A stretch of 64,000 nt of DNA from Aequorivita capsosiphonis DSM 23843 (GTDB taxonomy: Bacteria; Bacteroidota; Bacteroidia; Flavobacteriales; Flavobacteriaceae). The notes beneath the pieces are model-generated. The model saw only the letters and a program-made list of their open reading frames with translations, had not been told where the DNA came from and did no database searches. Shown piece after piece: positions 53,224 to 62,607 of the stretch. The DNA is taken from the NCBI RefSeq assembly GCF_000429125.1, contig NZ_AUBG01000007.1, positions 124,001 to 188,000 of the forward strand. Direction: 5' to 3'. Made by a program: the position numbers and the translations under genes. Numbering within the stretch: the stretch's first letter is position 1; each line of letters starts with the position of its first letter.

Positions 53224-54615
53224 ATGAAAACGCTTTCAATACCCAGCTTAATTTTCTTTTTATTTTTTTCTTCAATAAGCATTTCACAAAATGCCATTCA
53301 GGATTCTATAATGCTGAAAAAGATATATTCCACAGCATTGACTGATGGAAAGGCTTATGACTGGCTGGATTATCTTTCCAACGAAATTGGTGGCAGACTC
53401 TCCGGTTCTATTGAAGCGGAAAGCGCAGTAAACTATACAGAAGAACAATTAAACGAACTGGGTCTCGATAAAGTGTGGCTTCAATCTGTAATGGTTCCAA
53501 AGTGGACACGTGGTTTTAAAGAATACGCTTACATCGAAACAAATTCTGGCGATAAATCAGTTACAAACATCTGTGCCCTCGGTGGTTCTGTACCAACCCC
53601 AAACTTAGGCATTAAGGCTGAAGTTGTGGAAGTTCAAAACTTCGAAGACTTGACAAAGTTGGGAAAGGATAAAATTGCTGGAAAAATTGTTTTCTTTAAC
53701 CGCCCGATGCAAGCAGATTTAATTCATACGGGTTCTGCGTATGGCGGTGCTTCAAACCAACGCTATTCAGGAGCAGAACAAGCAGCTAAATACGGCGCAA
53801 TTGGAGTTTTAGTGCGTTCATTGACTCTTAAGCTGGACGATTCGCCACATACGGGCGCAATGAGTTACGGAGATACCCCAAACTCCCAACGAATTCCAGC
53901 AGCAGCCATAAGCACGAAAGGAGCCGAATACCTTAGCAGCCTGTTAAAACTTCAACCGAATCTTCAGTTTTATTTTAAGCAGAACTGCAAAATTTGGGAC
54001 GATGTACCTTCATTCAATGTTATAGGTGAAATTACGGGCAGTGTACATCCCAATAAATTTATGGTTGTTGGCGGCCACTTGGACAGTTGGGATCTGGCAG
54101 ATGGCGCACAAGATGATGGGGCAGGAGTAGTGCAGAGCATGGAAGTGCTACGCTTGTTTAAAAAATTAAACTATAGACCAAAACACACCATTCGAGTGGT
54201 TTTGTTTATGAATGAGGAAAACGGATTACGCGGTGGATTAAAATATGCCGAAGAAGCCAAAAGGAAAAAGGAAAAGCACGTATTTGCTTTGGAAAGTGAT
54301 AGTGGCGGATATACCCCACGCGGTTTCTCACTTGAAACCGATGCTGCCAACGTGGCACAGATACGATCTTGGGCTCCACTTTTTAAACCCTATTTAATTC
54401 ATTTATTTGATGAAGGTTACAGCGGCGCAGATATCCGCCCAATGAAAGGAAATATTGATGTTCTCGCTGGATTACAGCCAGATTCGCAACGGTACTTTGA
54501 TATCCACCACTCAGAAAATGATACTTTCGATCAAGTAAACAAACGTGAATTGGAACTCGGTGCGGCTACTATGGCTAGCTTGATGTACTTAATGGATATA
54601 CACGGGGTTAAATAA
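53224..54615 (+). CDS. M28 metallopeptidase (carboxypeptidase Q-like)
   Basis: The 463-residue protein has a signal peptide (MKTLSIPSLIFFLFFSSISI) and a PA-domain-like insert (GKDKIAGKIVFFNRPM). The zinc-binding motifs of M28 are GGHLDSWDLADGAQDDGAG, NEENGLRGGL and the late HHSENDTFDQV. The pattern matches plasma glutamate carboxypeptidase/CPQ relatives. It is probably periplasmic or secreted. Its stop codon is the start of a period-7 repeat. Confidence 0.93.
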   Translation: MKTLSIPSLIFFLFFSSISISQNAIQDSIMLKKIYSTALTDGKAYDWLDYLSNEIGGRLSGSIEAESAVNYTEEQLNELGLDKVWLQSVMVPKWTRGFKEYAYIETNSGDKSVTNICALGGSVPTPNLGIKAEVVEVQNFEDLTKLGKDKIAGKIVFFNRPMQADLIHTGSAYGGASNQRYSGAEQAAKYGAIGVLVRSLTLKLDDSPHTGAMSYGDTPNSQRIPAAAISTKGAEYLSSLLKLQPNLQFYFKQNCKIWDDVPSFNVIGEITGSVHPNKFMVVGGHLDSWDLADGAQDDGAGVVQSMEVLRLFKKLNYRPKHTIRVVLFMNEENGLRGGLKYAEEAKRKKEKHVFALESDSGGYTPRGFSLETDAANVAQIRSWAPLFKPYLIHLFDEGYSGADIRPMKGNIDVLAGLQPDSQRYFDIHHSENDTFDQVNKRELELGAATMASLMYLMDIHGVK

Positions 54616-54684
54616 GTATTCAGTATTCAGGAGTCAGTAATCAGTGATCCGTGATCAGTATCCAGTGATCAATATTCAGTGGCG
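54615..54684. repeat. Degenerate heptamer array, AGTATTC/AGTGATC
   Basis: Ten contiguous heptamers read AGTATTC, AGTATTC, AGGAGTC, AGTAATC, AGTGATC, CGTGATC, AGTATCC, AGTGATC, AATATTC and AGTGGCG. The first base is the last base of the M28 stop codon. Confidence 0.85.
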
Positions 54685-54811
54685 GTAGGCAGTTTAAAGG
54701 AGTTACAATAGTTTTTAAAGACGTCACAATAGCTTTCCTTTAGTCGGCAGTTAAATAAGTTCAGTCTCCTTTTTTGGGAAAGTGTTATAAATGATTTAAA
54801 ACGATTATAAG

Positions 54812-54819
54812 TAACTTTG
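54812..54819 (+). promoter_or_regulatory. -7 box of the universal stress protein gene
   Basis: TAACTTTG matches TAnnTTTG. It lies 62 bp before ATG 54881 and just before the alternative TTG start at 54830. Confidence 0.5.
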
Positions 54820-54880
54820 GTAGAGTTCGTTGATTGAAAGATCAAAGAATTTTAAACTAATCTCTTATAATTTTAATATC

Positions 54881-55750
54881 ATGAAAACTATACTTGTGCC
54901 TACCGACTTTTCAGAAACGGCCAAGCTTGCTTTAGAAGTGGCTGTACAATTGACCAAAAAATACAATAGTAAACTAGTGTTATTGCATTTGTTGGAAATC
55001 CCAGTGCATCTACTGCCTACAGGAGATAAGACCAATGATGTTACTTCTGCTCAAAGTACGCACCAAAACGATTTGCCTGCGGCTCTGTTTTATATGAAAC
55101 TGGCACAAAAGCGTTTTGCCGAAATTGCCGAATTACCATTTATGAAAGGAGTGGAATACGAGGAAAACGTACAAAACTATTTAGACTTTAAAGCAATAAT
55201 AGACTCTGCCCATAAATACAATGCCGATTTAATTGTAATGGGATCTCACGGCGCAACTGGATTTAAAGAAATGTTTGTCGGTTCCAACACAGAAAAAGTG
55301 GTGCGTACTTCGGATATTCCTGTCTTGGTGATTAAAAGTAAAAACGAAAACTTTAATGTGAAGAATTTTGTATTCGCTACAAATTGGGAAAAGGAAAGCA
55401 AGCAATCGATTATCGATGCGTACAAATTAGCTGAGAAACTTGGTGCCAAAATGAATATTCTCTATGTTAACACGTCTGGAAACACTTTCTTGACTACTGA
55501 AGAGATAGACCAAAAGTTTGATAACCTATTAAAAGATACAGCGATAAATGGGGATGCGGTTACTACGAGTATCTATAGCGATAAATCTATTGAAGAGGGT
55601 ATTCTCAATTTTAGTAAAAAAATGAACGCAGATCTTATTGGCGTTACTACACACGGAAGACGTGGCATAGCACACTTTTTTAACAATAGCATTAGTGAAG
55701 ATATTGCCAATCACGCCGAAAGACCGGTAGTTACTTTTAAAATTGAGTAG
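54881..55750 (+). CDS. Double-domain universal stress protein
   Basis: The 289-residue protein has two UspA domains in tandem. The first begins MKTILVPTDFSETAKLALEV and has the ATP-binding loop VMGSHGATGFKEMFVGSN. The second begins FVFATNWEKESKQSIIDAYK and has GVTTHGRRGIAHFFNNS. I prefer ATG 54881 over TTG 54830. A terminator for this gene is embedded in the end of the convergent DUF1853 gene. Confidence 0.9.
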   Translation: MKTILVPTDFSETAKLALEVAVQLTKKYNSKLVLLHLLEIPVHLLPTGDKTNDVTSAQSTHQNDLPAALFYMKLAQKRFAEIAELPFMKGVEYEENVQNYLDFKAIIDSAHKYNADLIVMGSHGATGFKEMFVGSNTEKVVRTSDIPVLVIKSKNENFNVKNFVFATNWEKESKQSIIDAYKLAEKLGAKMNILYVNTSGNTFLTTEEIDQKFDNLLKDTAINGDAVTTSIYSDKSIEEGILNFSKKMNADLIGVTTHGRRGIAHFFNNSISEDIANHAERPVVTFKIE

Positions 55751-55757
55751 CACTTTT

Positions 55758-56471
55758 TTACCAGCAAACCACAAAAAAACGTTCCACCTTTTGGAGCGTC
55801 TTTTTATAAATTAGAGGCGACTTTTTATTCTGAATTTGTAATTCAATCAGTTTTTCTACTTCTGAAAAGGAATACCAATTAACAATGGACTCCATTGGTA
55901 AAAGCCATTCCTTTTTATTCGGAATAGCGTACAATGCAGTTCTGTCTTCTTCACTAAAATCCTTGTGCTTTATCCAATGCCCAACAACGCTAGCTGCATA
56001 ATTAGCAGGAAAGTTTCTACGGTTTAATTTCTTCGGAATAAATAAAAATGCTTTTAGACACAATTGTTGAAAGCTCGGAATTTCAACTTCAAGAGATTCA
56101 AGTTTTTCAATTGTTTCATTTTTATAAAGTAGGGGAAATTGCTTCCACTTTACTTTTTCCAATTTATCATAAAGACTATCCTTTCTGTTGGGACCAATCC
56201 ATTTTTCTTCTTCGGAAGAACCTGCGTCCACATCATATAAATAGAATTTACAGGCTAATTCAATATGGATAACTCGATTTGTTTTAAGATTTCGAAGTAT
56301 ATAATCCAACTCGCCTAAGGTTTCTTTTTCACCGTGAATTTGAAGATTGGCAGTTAGAATTTTATAGTTTTTTGAACGCATTAAATATGCTTCAAAGCAG
56401 GATTCTGCTTGCATTCCGAGAACTGAATTCTTCGGAAATTGGAATTCATTTTCAGATATTTCTTCGTCCAA
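55758..56471 (-). CDS. DUF1853 protein; true start probably further upstream
   Basis: The 237-residue frame from TTG 56471 matches DUF1853: LGELDYILRNLKTNRVIHIE, the acidic-aromatic KFYLYDVDAGSSEEEKWIGP, and a C-terminus ending in ERFFVVCW. In-frame sequence upstream stays open and looks coding (SFLQHFINVPDLKINSEKY) until a TAA near 56569, but it contains no ATG, GTG or TTG. An ATT at 56561-56559 is the best candidate if the protein is longer. Family function is unknown. Confidence 0.85.
   Translation of the reverse strand: MDEEISENEFQFPKNSVLGMQAESCFEAYLMRSKNYKILTANLQIHGEKETLGELDYILRNLKTNRVIHIELACKFYLYDVDAGSSEEEKWIGPNRKDSLYDKLEKVKWKQFPLLYKNETIEKLESLEVEIPSFQQLCLKAFLFIPKKLNRRNFPANYAASVVGHWIKHKDFSEEDRTALYAIPNKKEWLLPMESIVNWYSFSEVEKLIELQIQNKKSPLIYKKTLQKVERFFVVCW
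55779..55805. terminator. Terminator inside the convergent DUF1853 coding region
   Basis: ACGTTCC and GGAGCGT pair (one T-G wobble) over a 7-nt loop, followed by CTTTTT on the plus strand and T-run on the minus. It lies 29 bp after the usp stop and inside the last codons of the DUF1853 gene. Confidence 0.7.
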
Positions 56472-56563
56472 AAATTTAAAATTTTCAAAAGGATACTTTT
56501 CCGAATTTATCTTTAAATCGGGAACGTTTATAAAATGTTGTAAAAAGCTTTTTGTTTTAATAC

Positions 56564-57019
56564 CTATTTTTTAAATGTTCTCTCATATTTCGCAATCCAG
56601 TCTTCTACAGACATTTTGGCGGTAAGCGTTCCCAATAATTCAAATTGAATATTATTTGGGTTTTTGAACCGAATACAACTTTTACCGATATCAAGCTTTC
56701 CAGTTGTGTGTTTTGGATATTCATCGGTAAACCATTTTAACAAATCTGGGTCGCTGTAAATTCCCATATGGTGAAAGCCTATGTGATTTTTCATAGAGGA
56801 AATACTCATAAAAGGCAGTGAATTTGTAGGCTTGCAGTGATAACCATCAGGATAAATGCTGTGCGGAACCACGTAGCTTATCATTCCGTATTGCATAGTT
56901 TCCTCAAAACCTTTAGGAAGATTCTTTTTAATTGTTTCACTTAGTTTTTGCATGACTTTATTTCGATCTTCCGACAACGTGGTGATGTATTGGTCTGCTG
57001 TGGTTTCTTCAGTTTGCAT
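56564..57019 (-). CDS. DUF1801 protein
   Basis: The 151-residue protein belongs to DUF1801/YdhG-like: an N-terminal helix (YITTLSEDRNKVMQKLSETI), then FEETMQYGMISYVVPHSIYP, the PFMSISSMKNHIGFHHMGI core, and the closing KSCIRFKNPNNIQFELLG. The function is unknown. Its stop overlaps the upstream extension of the DUF1853 frame. Confidence 0.9.
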   Translation of the reverse strand: MQTEETTADQYITTLSEDRNKVMQKLSETIKKNLPKGFEETMQYGMISYVVPHSIYPDGYHCKPTNSLPFMSISSMKNHIGFHHMGIYSDPDLLKWFTDEYPKHTTGKLDIGKSCIRFKNPNNIQFELLGTLTAKMSVEDWIAKYERTFKK

Positions 57020-57140
57020 CTTGTGAAAAATTTATACTCAAAGTTAAACGTTTTTGATTAAAAGTGTTAGTCGAGGTAGATGATAAACTTTTTCGTCATT
57101 AAGATTTATAATTGTACTTTAGAAAGAAATATAAAAAGAT

Positions 57141-57473
57141 ATGAATAAAGTTATAGCGTTTTCAGTAGTTGCCCTTTTCTTTTTATTTACAACGGAAGGA
57201 TATTCCCAAGGAATCTCAAAAGATGATTTCCTCGAAATAATTATAGTTCAAAAGGCAAACAACCGCGGGAAAGTTAAGCGAATAAAAGTGGAAGAACAAA
57301 CTGCGTTATCAGGACAGAATATTACTATTAAGGAAATCGAAAAGATTGAGCAGACTTCAACCTTATTGAATTATATGAACGCCCACGACTGGGAGTTTTT
57401 GGACCGGCAATCTGTTGTTTCCAGTGATAATGATCCTGTTTGGATGAGTTATATTTTTAGAAAGCGAAAATGA
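57141..57473 (+). CDS. Small secreted protein of unknown function
   Basis: The 110-residue protein has a signal peptide (MNKVIAFSVVALFFLFTTEG) and a basic mature part (VQKANNRGKVKRIKVEEQTA, LLNYMNAHDWEFLDRQSVVS). No domain is recognised. Its stop is followed by a short AATGA repeat of period 7 (three units). Confidence 0.7.
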   Translation: MNKVIAFSVVALFFLFTTEGYSQGISKDDFLEIIIVQKANNRGKVKRIKVEEQTALSGQNITIKEIEKIEQTSTLLNYMNAHDWEFLDRQSVVSSDNDPVWMSYIFRKRK

Positions 57474-57509
57474 TTGGAATGAAAAATGACTAATGAATAA
57501 TTTTTAACG

Positions 57510-58324
57510 ATGAGGAAAATGTTTAAAATCATTTTCTATTTACTTCCGTTATTTATAGGTTATGGAGCCACGTCTCAGGTTCCAATTACAATCTTGGAGA
57601 TGTAGTTGATGATTTTACAGTTACGGATGTTAATGGCGATGTCTGGAATTTATACGATATAACAGCTCAAGGCAAATATGTTTATCTCGATTTTTTCTTT
57701 ACGGATTGTGTGCCTTGCCAACTTACTCAAGCTACTTTTAATGAAGTTTACGATAAATACGGTTGTAATAATGGAGATCTTTTTTTGATTTCTATAAACC
57801 GAGGTACAGAAACAAACGCAGAAGTAATTGCTTATGAAATTGAATTCGGAGGATATTTTAACCACGCGCCGGCTGTTGGCATTGAAGGTGGTTGTGAAGC
57901 GGTCACCAATAATTTTGGAATAAATGCATACCCTTCATATTAATTAATTAATCCTGACAATGTTTATATACACAGAATAGGTGGAACGATAGGCGGTGTT
58001 ACAGTTGAAGCTTTTGAAAACAGTTTTTCCACAAATTTTAATCCGGAGCCGATGCAGTGTAATTTGGGAATCAACATTGACAAGATAGATTTTAATTTTA
58101 CCGTCTTTCCAAATCCAAATGATGGGAATTATATAAACTTATTTGTAAAAGATTTTTATACACATGCTGCGGTTGTTATTTACAACACTTTGGGGCAGGT
58201 GCTATATTCACAGGAAATTAATAAGCCTTCCACTGTTATAAAACCTAATTTGCCTTCAGGGAGTTATTTTATCCAACTAACAATACAGAATGGAAAATTC
58301 ACTAAAAACCTATTAGTGGAATAA
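57510..58324 (+). pseudogene. Broken redoxin-like protein with T9SS domain
   Basis: The gene starts MRKMFKIIFYLLPLFIG and is broken by a 1-base loss near 57580: the frame 1 end VPITILEM is followed, in the next frame, by NLGDVVDDFTVTDVNGDVW, which is a thioredoxin-fold N-terminus. The active site reads DCVPCQLT, a CxxC motif. An in-frame TAA at 57941-57943 interrupts the second part, after which the same frame goes on (NPDNVYIHRIGGTIGG) to a T9SS sorting domain (FTVFPNPNDGNYINLFVKDF to KNLLVE). Two separate lesions argue for decay; sequencing error remains possible for the first. Confidence 0.85.
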
Positions 58325-58343
58325 GCTGTTTTTTCAACGCTCT

Positions 58344-59192
58344 TTATTTCTGAAACGTCCAAGCAATAAATCGGCTTTGTTTATTACCTAATTCCATCTC
58401 CACGATTTTTACTTCTGAAGGTTTGGTTTTATTGACCGCTCTTTTTATGTTTTTCAGGTTTTCTTTTTGTGAAACGATAGCCGTAAACCAATGCACTTGC
58501 TCTTTAAATTGAATACTTTCTTCGGCCATCTTTTTTATAAAGGCTTCTTCACCACCTTTATACCATAACTCATTGCTCAAGCCTCCAAAATTTTGAGTTT
58601 TATCTTCACTTAATTGAAGATTTTCAAACTTCCGTAAGTTGCTTTTTTCAGCATCGGTGCGGTTTTTAAAGAAAGGTGGATTGCAAACAACTACGTCAAA
58701 AAAGTCATCAGGTTGGATGATGTGTTCCAGAATATGAGTTTTAAACTGTTGGTGTCTAAGTTCAATATCTCTTAGTTCCGGATTTTTAGCAATGATTTCC
58801 TGTGCATTACTGAGGGAATCAGTATTTACTTCGCTGGCAGTACATTTCCAATTGAAATGTCTGGTTGCAAGGATTGGGTAGATGAGGTTCGCGCCAGTAC
58901 CAATATCCAGCAAATGAACATCTTCTTTAGGAAGCAAATCGGCAATGTGCAAGAGATAATCCAATCTCCCAGGAACGGGTGGGCAAAGATTGTTGTCGGG
59001 AATACTCCAAAAGGTTATCCCGTAATGAGCCTTTAGTAAAGCGGTGTTTAGCGCTTTAACTGCTTCGCTGTTTGCAAATTTTATCGTTTTGGTATCGTAT
59101 TCGTTTACATAAACGAAAGGTTCTAAAGGCGGATACTTTGCCACCAAATTGTCAAAATTGTAATCTTTGCTGAAAGGGTTTTTAGAATGCAC
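58344..59192 (-). CDS. rlmF: 23S rRNA (adenine1618-N6)-methyltransferase RlmF
   Basis: RlmF methylates A1618 of 23S rRNA. The 282-residue protein begins MHSKNPFSKDYNFDNLVAKY, contains the SAM motif LDIGTGANLIYPIL, and the N6-adenine catalytic NPPF motif in VVCNPPFFKNRTDAEKS. The length is normal. It is convergent with the broken T9SS gene. Confidence 0.94.
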   Translation of the reverse strand: MHSKNPFSKDYNFDNLVAKYPPLEPFVYVNEYDTKTIKFANSEAVKALNTALLKAHYGITFWSIPDNNLCPPVPGRLDYLLHIADLLPKEDVHLLDIGTGANLIYPILATRHFNWKCTASEVNTDSLSNAQEIIAKNPELRDIELRHQQFKTHILEHIIQPDDFFDVVVCNPPFFKNRTDAEKSNLRKFENLQLSEDKTQNFGGLSNELWYKGGEEAFIKKMAEESIQFKEQVHWFTAIVSQKENLKNIKRAVNKTKPSEVKIVEMELGNKQSRFIAWTFQK

Positions 59193-59251
59193 GGGTTGAT
59201 TTTTTGAAGGGTAAAGATACTATAATCAGCGCCGTTCTATTGTATCTTAAT

Positions 59252-59992
59252 CTAATGTTCTACATTTTCGTTGACTTCCGGCTGCGCTTTGGCCTCTTCT
59301 TTTGCAATTATAGCGTTTTTCATTGCTCTAAAAGTAATATCCTTGGCTTCGGCATACGAAATGTTATAAACGCGTTCCAGGTTTCTAAACTGTTCTGGAA
59401 ATTGTTCCAATAGCGAATTATAATAGACATCCAATTGCTCTTCAGTTGGCAATACAAACTTTAATTTCAGTTGAAATCTTCGTAAGAGTGCGGTATCTAT
59501 AACTTTAGAATGGTTTGTCGCAGCAATCAATAAAGTGTCATTTGGCAGTTCGTCTATCAATTGGATTACTGTGTTTACAAGACGTTTCATTTCGCTGGAA
59601 TCCTTGTCGTCGTGATCCCGCAGTTTTCCGATGGAATCAAATTCATCTAAAAACAAAACGGCTTTTTCCCGGTTTGCTTTTTTAAAGACATCCGTTATAT
59701 TCTTGGCGGTCTCACCTAAACGTGAAGAGACGATGTTTCCCAAGTTTAGAGTAATGATTTTCTTATTTAATGCTCGAGCTATGGCTTTAGCCGTGGTTGT
59801 CTTGCCACAACCTGTATGACCGAAAAGAAAAATTTTATTGTCAACCGGAAGCTTGTATTGACTTAAAACATCAATGTGTGAAAACTCTTTTAATAATTGG
59901 TTTAACGCATTTTTGTTAGCCTCGCTTAGATGGATTTCATCCAAGCCAATCGTGTTTTCATTTGAGTTGAGTATAAAATCTGATATAGCCAT
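59252..59992 (-). CDS. Orphan AAA ATPase
   Basis: The 246-residue protein is a single AAA module: Walker A FGHTGCGKTTTAKAI, Walker B AVLFLDEFDSIGKL, sensor 1 IAATNHSKVID, and the arginine fingers in LLRRFQLKLKF. It has no N-terminal adaptor domain and no adjacent protease or nuclease. Proteins of this size often act with a partner in defence or protein quality control, but no partner is visible here. Confidence 0.88.
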   Translation of the reverse strand: MAISDFILNSNENTIGLDEIHLSEANKNALNQLLKEFSHIDVLSQYKLPVDNKIFLFGHTGCGKTTTAKAIARALNKKIITLNLGNIVSSRLGETAKNITDVFKKANREKAVLFLDEFDSIGKLRDHDDKDSSEMKRLVNTVIQLIDELPNDTLLIAATNHSKVIDTALLRRFQLKLKFVLPTEEQLDVYYNSLLEQFPEQFRNLERVYNISYAEAKDITFRAMKNAIIAKEEAKAQPEVNENVEH

Positions 59993-60181
59993 TTTGCCTA
60001 CTTATTTAAGACTGCAAAAATAGCGAAGCTTTTTGAATGATTGGTGTGTTATTGTGAGAAGAAATGACTTGTAGTTTTTCCAAGAGGTTTGGGTTTAATT
60101 AAAGTTAAGTTGTGGCTTCTCCAATTCAATCTAACCAGTTACGCAGACATATCTTGAGTGTGCTAGAGGGAAATCATTGTT

Positions 60182-60817
60182 TTACATTTGTTTTGTCAAT
60201 ATTATGATAGTATGGTCTTCATCAACGCCTTCTGCTTTTATGTGCTTTTTTGTAAATAGTTTATTTATTTCAAATGAATTGGCTTTTAACTCATTTTTGA
60301 TCATATCCAAATTATGATACTGAAAGTAAACCCTATCTCCGCTACTTCCTGATATAAATCCAGAATCTTTATAATCTCCTGCAACAAAACTTAAGTATAA
60401 TATTCCAGCGTTGTTGAGAAGGTTTTTACAGTCGGCAATCAATTTTTCGCAATCAGATTGTGATAAGTAGGGGATGCAGAAACCGCAAATTACAGCATCA
60501 AACTTGGTATTTAGACTGTCTATTTCTCGACAATCCATAACTTCAAATTCAGCCGTTGGATTGTTCTTTTTAGCCAGTTCAATCATATTTTCTGAAATGT
60601 CAATTCCCTTAATTTTTAAATTTGCATTTTTTGATAATAGATAGTTGGTAATGTTTCCCGGGCCGCAACCAATTTCCAGAACTGAAGAATTTGGGTTCTG
60701 CATTAAATCAAGAAAAGAATCATACGTGTCATTGTACAAGTCTAAAATCATAAACTTCTCTTGGTAGATTTTGGCTACTTTATTCCAAGTATTAAATGTT
60801 TCCTGATATTTGTCCAT
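60182..60817 (-). CDS. Class I SAM-dependent methyltransferase
   Basis: The 211-residue protein has the SAM motif VLEIGCGPGNITNYLL, motif II EFEVMDCREIDSL, and motif III DAVICGFCIPYLSQ. These belong to the class I fold (UbiE/Methyltransf_11 type). The substrate is not predictable. It stands in the accessory-looking right part of the window. Confidence 0.9.
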   Translation of the reverse strand: MDKYQETFNTWNKVAKIYQEKFMILDLYNDTYDSFLDLMQNPNSSVLEIGCGPGNITNYLLSKNANLKIKGIDISENMIELAKKNNPTAEFEVMDCREIDSLNTKFDAVICGFCIPYLSQSDCEKLIADCKNLLNNAGILYLSFVAGDYKDSGFISGSSGDRVYFQYHNLDMIKNELKANSFEINKLFTKKHIKAEGVDEDHTIIILTKQM

Positions 60818-60932
60818 TTTTTGTTGATGTGGCTAATTATTATATTAGATAGTTTTTTATGACTTGAATTTACATTTTATTTTTTTGTGATGGATGTTGG
60901 GATGCTCAATTTGATGGTTTGTGGATTAAATT

Positions 60933-61121
60933 TTAGAGTTCAAGCACTGTTGCAGGCACGATTGCTACGATTGAGCTAGCCCTCTTCTGTTTTGCTTTTT
61001 TAACTTTAAAATACATTACAATAAGAAGAACGATTGCAAGTAGGATAAATGGAACATCTGTAACAGTTAAAAATCTTAGGTCAATTTCTGGAGTTGGATC
61101 TATTAATCTTAAAGCTATCAT
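60933..61121 (-). CDS. Small single-helix membrane protein
   Basis: The 62-residue protein has one membrane helix (VPFILLAIVLLIVMYFKV) followed by a basic patch (KKAKQKRA) and a hydrophobic tail. No family is recognised. It is kept because the composition looks like a real membrane peptide. Confidence 0.5.
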   Translation of the reverse strand: MIALRLIDPTPEIDLRFLTVTDVPFILLAIVLLIVMYFKVKKAKQKRASSIVAIVPATVLEL

Positions 61122-61311
61122 TATTCAGTTCTTTATTTTCTTGAATCTATTGTTAATATTAACTTAATTGTTTTCTGATAATTACAGGCACTAGCGGGAA
61201 ATTTGCAGTAATTAGAATAGAGATTAACATAAAAATTTAGTTTTAAAATAAACTAAAAAATATTGCGATATTTACCAAATCGCCAATTCTGTGCAAAAAA
61301 AATATTAAAAA

Positions 61312-61566
61312 ATGAATTTTAAATATAAACGTTTAATTTTATGTTGGTTGGGTATCGGAATGATGTTAACTTGTTTTTTATACGTTCTTCAAGAAAATCA
61401 TAATTCTAAATATAAGTTCGTTCCAAATAATCCTACAGAAATTTTCCGAAAAAAAGGACTTAGAAATATTTCCGAAAAGCGTTTTACGTATTATGAATTA
61501 TGTGGGGCAATTACATTAGGTGGCGCTCTCGTAATATTAGGAATGGGTATTAAAGAAAACAATTAA
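61312..61566 (+). CDS. Small two-helix membrane protein
   Basis: The 84-residue protein has two membrane helices (LILCWLGIGMMLTCFLYVL and YELCGAITLGGALVILGMG) flanking a polar loop (KFVPNNPTEIFRKKGLRNIS). No family is recognised. The ATG is preceded by AT-rich sequence. Confidence 0.65.
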   Translation: MNFKYKRLILCWLGIGMMLTCFLYVLQENHNSKYKFVPNNPTEIFRKKGLRNISEKRFTYYELCGAITLGGALVILGMGIKENN

Positions 61567-61569
61567 TTT

Positions 61570-62385
61570 TCAACTTTTGTATGGTCGTATTATTTGGAAA
61601 TACTTTTCTAAATAATCATTATTGGGCTCAACAACAACATTACAACCTGAATGACTGAAATTAACATCAATTAAGGGTACATTTAAGTATTTAGCAAATT
61701 TCTTGAGTCCTATGAAATTTTTGGTGCTAATTATATTTCCGCAAACAATTATTCCAAGTAAACTTGGTTCAATTGATATATGTTGAGGTTGTCCAAAATT
61801 AATAATTCTAAATTCACACTCATCTCTAAAATCTAGATGTTTTCTAAATAACAAATAATTGGAGAGTGATATACGGTTCTCTTTATATTCTTTTCGACCA
61901 TATTTAGATAAATCATTACTATAAATATCTAAATAGTCATTTTCAAATTTATCATATGGAATATATTCAACTTTATCCCACAGATTAATCGTGCTGTTTT
62001 TGAGTAATTCCTGTTTATTAAAAGCTAGGCAAGCTCCTTTGAAATTATCTCCGTATTGATTCCACATTCTTGATTTTTTATAACCGTATTCACAATGTAT
62101 TTTTGAAATTTCATTAAAACAAAAGCTTATTTGATTATTCGTATTCATTCTTTTCCGAATTAAATCGTAAATCATATGTGAATCGTTTTTTGTACTTTCT
62201 TCAATTTTACTATCACTAATAGCTATGCTTTTTGAAATTATTATTTCTTTGTTTTCTAATGGATCGTGTGAGCTATTTCTCGGAGAATATAAAAGGGATT
62301 TCTCTGGAAGAATATATTTAATTGCAGTAATAGCTTTCGTATAATGAAAGATTGTATTTTTATCATTCAGAAATTCAGGTAACAT
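61570..62385 (-). CDS. DUF2971 protein
   Basis: The 271-residue protein has the DUF2971 pattern: IFHYTKAITAIKYILPEKSL near the start, DPLENKEI, MWNQYGDNFKGACLAFNKQE in the middle and FRDECEFRIINFG later. Many DUF2971 proteins lie in mobile or defence-related regions. Function unknown. Confidence 0.88.
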   Translation of the reverse strand: MLPEFLNDKNTIFHYTKAITAIKYILPEKSLLYSPRNSSHDPLENKEIIISKSIAISDSKIEESTKNDSHMIYDLIRKRMNTNNQISFCFNEISKIHCEYGYKKSRMWNQYGDNFKGACLAFNKQELLKNSTINLWDKVEYIPYDKFENDYLDIYSNDLSKYGRKEYKENRISLSNYLLFRKHLDFRDECEFRIINFGQPQHISIEPSLLGIIVCGNIISTKNFIGLKKFAKYLNVPLIDVNFSHSGCNVVVEPNNDYLEKYFQIIRPYKS

Positions 62386-62502
62386 AATTTTTTGATTTAG
62401 GAATTATTCTACAAATCTAAATCGAAAAATATTTACGGATTTGCTCTGAAGGTAATCTAAAGGCTCTTTTAATTTTAATCTTTAATTCTCTTTGTTTGAA
62501 AC

Positions 62503-62607
62503 CTAAATAATTTCTGAGTTCAACCCATAAGTGCAACACATTGTGTTTTTTGTGCCTTTTTTTCCTATCAAAAGGTCTTCGGCTTCGCTTAGTTTATAGG
62601 TTTTCAT
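62503..62607 (-). pseudogene. Truncated duplicate of the HigA-like antitoxin start
   Basis: The first 20 codons (MKTYKLSEAEDLLIGKKGTK) match the start of the HigA-like antitoxin at 62835-63125, differing at one residue. The frame then ends after 14 unrelated residues. It is the remnant of a second copy of the module. Confidence 0.85.
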
